DNA from: Symsagittifera roscoffensis
Taxonomy: Eukaryota; Xenacoelomorpha; Acoela; Convolutidae
NCBI RefSeq assembly: GCF_963678635.1
Contig: NC_087064.1
Location: 64,101,548-64,165,547 of the forward strand
DNA length: 64,000 nt
Direction: 5' to 3'
Shown here: positions 61,035 to 64,000 of the stretch, in pieces
How the letters are laid out: every line of letters starts with the position of its first letter
Position numbering within the stretch: the first letter of the stretch is position 1
Notes under the pieces: model-generated
What the model was told of the DNA's origin: nothing
What the model saw: only the letters and a program-made list of their open reading frames with translations
Databases searched by the model: none
Translations under genes and position numbers: made by a program

Positions 61035-62240
61035 ATAAAGCAGATACTGGTTTACAAGTCAAAAGAGATCAAGTGATTTTCCGTTTGTTTTACGACTGCT
61101 ATTAAATCTGTTTAGATTTTCAAACTTTTTTTTATCATTTGCTTAATTGCCAAACAAGGAGTGGTTTCCTAAGGTGGAGCTTAGATTAATAAAATCGAGA
61201 GGGTGCGCCCAAAATACTCTCAGATACATCAAAGGAAACAATTTCGGCTCATTAGATAAACCTATAAAATAGTCTCATAAATCAACCAAATTTTCTGAAT
61301 TAACCACAAAGTTCCTAAACAAGTTGTGTAGCTTCAAACAATTCATCGGCACTCAATTCAAAAAGACCTCACCCCAGTAGACCTAAGCCAGCAGAGTGAA
61401 ATGAAAGCCTTACACCGATTGTAGTTAATCATCAATTGAGCTGTCAAAGAAGTGATAAAGCTTCATATCATGATTTTTTTTAAAATTAAATAATGGGAAT
61501 TTTTCATGTCAAACTTCTGAAAATCGAAAAAATCAAACAGGTCAATTTATTCTTTTTTGATTTTTTCTTGTTTTTATTATATTCATTCTGCGTATATGTT
61601 CACTAATTCAGGTATCTGTTGGGTCCTTTGCAGTGTTTCAGCTTTTACTTTTAGATGGTTTCCACTGCAGGGTTGTGAGGAGCATTGGCTCAGTGGATAT
61701 GCAGTCCGTTCAAAAACCACCGAATATATTTTGAAACGTGGCCGCCTAGACTCGAAAACGGCGGCTACGCCTTGTTTTTGACCCCGCTGAGTCTAAAAAA
61801 ATTGGTTTCATCCATTTCTGAGCACGGCTTCATAGTGAACGACACTTGGCCAACGATGAATTTTAATGAATTTCGATTTTCACAAAAATAACATTTCAAA
61901 AAGCGTTGTATCAAGGAACTGGGGGTTTCATCAGCCGTAATACCCTTATAGCAACAGTATGAGATAAAGTTGCAGTTCACGAAATCAATTTTTGGCAATT
62001 TTTGGACAAAAAACAAAAACGAAATTTTGCATACTTTTTCTGGTTTGGGTTTTGAACAGAAATAACTTGTTAGGTGCTGCATATACAGGCAAACTTTCAT
62101 TAGCTAAGTTGATCACCTACTACTGGTCGAAACCAGAGGATAATTTTTGATACCACTGTTTGTTTCAAACAAAATTTTGAAACTCTTAATTTTTTTTCAA
62201 AAACAAAAAAAAATTTTAAATATGTTTTTTTTTGTTTAGT
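61035..62240. other. Intergenic region upstream of the polymerase
   Basis: No protein gene recognised. Frames at 61,557-61,891 (plus) and 61,765-62,100 (minus) overlap each other and lack domains. A tRNA-like segment is listed separately. Confidence 0.45.
61680..61778 (+). ncRNA. tRNA-like segment (A-box and B-box-like), SINE or degenerate tRNA
   Basis: TTGGCTCAGTGGATATG (about 61,686-61,702) is a perfect pol III A-box. About 60 bp later GCCGCC-TAGACTCGAAAAC-GGCGGC forms a 6-bp stem with a B-box-like loop (GACTCGAAAAC). Acceptor-stem pairing is not convincing, so this is more likely a SINE head or decayed tRNA than a working tRNA gene. Confidence 0.35.
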
Positions 62241-62246
62241 TTTATT
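62241..62246 (-). promoter_or_regulatory. Poly(A) signal after the 223-aa gene
   Basis: AATAAA on the minus strand about 170 bp downstream of the stop of the 62,416-63,087 gene. The region is A/T-rich, so this could be chance. Confidence 0.35.
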
Positions 62247-62415
62247 CTTTCAAAGATTTCTGAAAAAAAAGTTAGAGAGCAAACATTAAATTAGAAAAAT
62301 CAAAAACAAAGCGTAAACAAAGATTCATCCACAATAATAAAAAAAACTTGTCAAACTAAATAATAAACCCCCAAACTGGTGCACTCTCGGTGGAAACAAA
62401 ATTTTTTTTGAGTTT

Positions 62416-63087
62416 TCAGAGATCTCTAAATTGCAGTTTGCGTTTTTTCGGCGCATAGCAAGCATTGATAGGCGGCGTCTCAGCTACTAAGTTTGGTGCA
62501 GTGGGACTTTGACTGCCGGAAGAAGAAGAAGCAGAAAAAGTTTGCTGCTGCTGATGTTGAGTGATTGAAAAAATATCCGGTTTTATTGGGGTTTTGGGCG
62601 TCTTCTGGTCCTCATCTTTTTTCTCTATTGAATCTGGTGATTCAATCGACTCAATGTTCCAGTACTTTTCTCGCTCTGCTAAATCTCTAATGGATCCTTC
62701 CTGATTTTCGTAAAAGGGGATCGATTGGCAATCGTAGTTAAACAGTATTTTTCTCGGTGAACGATCAAGGCAAGTAGGGTCTTGAATATCTGTGCGCTTC
62801 AGCGCAGGATACGATTCAGTCACACAACAACTCTCGTAGACCTGTTTTCTGCTTTGTATGAGGATACCAATTTGATCTAGCAAATAATGGGGTAACATCA
62901 TATGGTTTTTAGTGACCCATTCATCGAATTCTCTGCTTCCTGGATCAAGATCGTTCAAAGGACTTGCGTTTCGATGACGCATTTTCCGTTCCTGTTGAAC
63001 GACTACGATAGAATCTCTGGTATAAGTTTGGTACAATATAGCTGTTTCAAGTGAATTAATTGAAATAATTTGCAGTGGAGTTGCCAT
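62416..63087 (-). CDS. Unknown 223-aa protein with NLS-like C terminus
   Basis: Intact single-exon frame with a true ATG (63,087; context AACGATGG) and a TGA. I recognise no family. Residues about 1-130 look globular and mixed, with several Cys. A PSRK-type basic patch and a Glu/Asp-rich stretch follow. Residues about 155-205 are low complexity: proline-directed Thr/Ser sites (KTPKTPIKP), a Gln run (HQQQQ) and a Ser run (SASSSSGS). The last residues are PKKRKLQFRDL, a classical monopartite nuclear-localisation signal near the end. It lies 1.4 kb upstream of the polymerase on the same strand and head-to-head with the PC4-like frame. A nuclear role, perhaps with the polymerase, is an inference only. 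Confidence 0.7.
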   Translation of the reverse strand: MATPLQIISINSLETAILYQTYTRDSIVVVQQERKMRHRNASPLNDLDPGSREFDEWVTKNHMMLPHYLLDQIGILIQSRKQVYESCCVTESYPALKRTDIQDPTCLDRSPRKILFNYDCQSIPFYENQEGSIRDLAEREKYWNIESIESPDSIEKKDEDQKTPKTPIKPDIFSITQHQQQQTFSASSSSGSQSPTAPNLVAETPPINACYAPKKRKLQFRDL

Positions 63088-63607
63088 CGTTGAAAATTTT
63101 GTTTTGTTTGATTTTGAGAGATTGAATGAAAATAGTGAGTAGATTTAGTTTGACGTACCACTTTTAGTTTTTTATTGCTGGTGGTCTAGTTTTATCCAAT
63201 TACGATAGATCGGGTTTTGTAAAATTTTAATATGTTTTCAGGGCTTTTGCAATTAAAGTAGAAATGTGAACGCTTTGAAAATCTATACTTCAAAGAAACA
63301 GCATGGCGCCTTTTTATGATACCCTAAGCACAAATGACAGAAGTTTTACACTTCAAAGAGATAACAGGCATGCCGCCAGGGTAAAACCGTTGAAATTTAT
63401 GAGCTAAAACGGGAATTTGCCAGACAGATTTGACATGTATAACTTAAACTCATAAATTTCCAACTGCAAACTAATTAAAAGTTCCCAATGAAGCTTAAGG
63501 AATACCGTAAAAGAAATCGCCCGAGTTAAGCTATTCACCGGCTGGGTAAATCATTCTTAAATTGTCTCTTAACTGATACGGTTGAATAAAATTACCGCTA
63601 CCCAACT
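63088..63607. promoter_or_regulatory. Divergent intergenic region, possible shared promoter
   Basis: 520 bp between the minus-strand 223-aa gene and the plus-strand PC4-like frame. An inverted repeat GTTGAAATTTATGAG (63,389-63,403) pairs with CTCATAAATTTCCAAC (63,449-63,464), 15 of 15 bases apart from one inserted C. ACTTCAAAGA occurs twice (63,288 and 63,351) as a direct repeat. No clear TATA box for either side. The arrangement could drive both genes. Confidence 0.3.
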
Positions 63608-64000
63608 ATGTACACGCTTGAAAGTGATACTAACTTTTTTGATGACTTTCGTGATATTTCTTCAGGAGAAAAACGTATAGTCAGAGTTGGAACAAAAACA
63701 TTTGAAAAAACAGGTACCTATATTACACTAAAATTGTATAAGAAAACTGACGAAGAAGTGTTCAAAATGTATCAAGCAGTTACTTTGACGACGAAAGAAT
63801 TTGATAGCTTAGCAGATAATTATTCAAAAGTAAAAAAAAATGATCAAAGCACCAACTGGTGAAAAGATTTCAACTTCCACAACAGGAAACGATAAACCTC
63901 AAAAACGACGATATAAATCAAAACGATCGGTTCACTCCGAAAAAGACTGTAATAGTGAAAACGGAGAGGATGATGAAGAAGATTATTCTAACAAAAAAAA
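63608..64000 (+). CDS. PC4-like protein, frame-broken at an A run, cut by the window end
   Basis: The ATG at 63,608 opens a frame of 84 codons. Residues about 20-75 fit the shape of the PC4 (transcriptional coactivator p15) C-terminal domain, a small single-stranded-DNA-binding fold: alternating beta-strand text (RIVRVGTKTF, YITLKLYKK), a loop, then the helix-start segment AVTLTTKEFDSLADNY. At a run of nine A (63,832-63,840) the frame goes off and stops at 63,860-63,862. A different frame opens right after the run and stays open to the end of the window, encoding a basic PQKRRYKSKR segment and then an acidic Glu/Asp stretch. This suggests a lost or gained A, a sequencing error or ribosomal slippage. 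Viral and host PC4-like proteins often act near DNA replication or transcription; the match here is by eye and moderate. Confidence 0.5.

Noticed and set aside
1-64000. CRISPR arrays, bacterial operons, rRNA genes
   Set aside because: No regularly spaced short repeats with unique spacers, no Shine-Dalgarno-led gene runs and no rRNA sequence were seen; the content is eukaryotic.

Overview
The window is eukaryotic, AT-rich and mostly repeats. It reads as an invertebrate animal genome, from Ty3/gypsy remnants with an envelope-like gene, hAT-type MITEs with 8-bp target duplications, GT-AG introns of about 150-170 bp and a 7TM-receptor exon. I cannot name the species from the sequence alone.

Layout. 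Positions 1-11,100 hold decayed, partly duplicated Ty3/gypsy LTR-retroelement copies: integrase tail, LTR-like spacer, gag-like, RT/RNase H/integrase, then a second spacer and gag-like copy fused to an envelope-like gene. Positions 11,100-13,060 hold low-complexity open frames and an unrecognised decayed protein. Positions 13,066-24,060 are a 5.4-kb unit present twice in tandem plus a stub; each full unit keeps an intact Q/P-rich terminal exon. Positions 24,060-31,000 are dispersed repeats: a family of about 560 bp, TTATAATGGATT minisatellites and GCAAGATCTTGC palindromes. Positions 31,000-32,450 hold a tRNA-derived SINE candidate and a C-rich/G-rich block. Positions 32,640-44,830 are large direct and inverted segmental copies, with a nearly identical 1.28-kb tandem duplication inside them. 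Positions 44,830-49,800 hold a microsatellite, a minisatellite, a possible orphan exon and an hAT-type MITE. Positions 50,106-50,526 are the first coding exon of a rhodopsin-type GPCR on the plus strand; none of its other exons is seen. More repeats follow to 56,400.

The most gene-like part is 56,400-64,000. A complete protein-primed family B DNA polymerase (Polinton/adintovirus type, about 1,382 aa) lies on the minus strand in three exons joined by two clean GT-AG introns, with all exonuclease and polymerase catalytic motifs intact and a poly(A) signal. Upstream on the same strand is an intact 223-aa protein of unknown function with a C-terminal basic nuclear-localisation-like stretch. Divergent from that is a small PC4-like (single-stranded-DNA-binding coactivator fold) reading frame that breaks at a run of nine A and then resumes in another frame with a basic-then-acidic tail. 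This looks like a DNA-virus-like replication cluster that is either a recent insertion or a retained, perhaps domesticated, locus in a region where nearly every other element is dead. No integrase, capsid, protease or packaging ATPase of a Polinton was found in the window.
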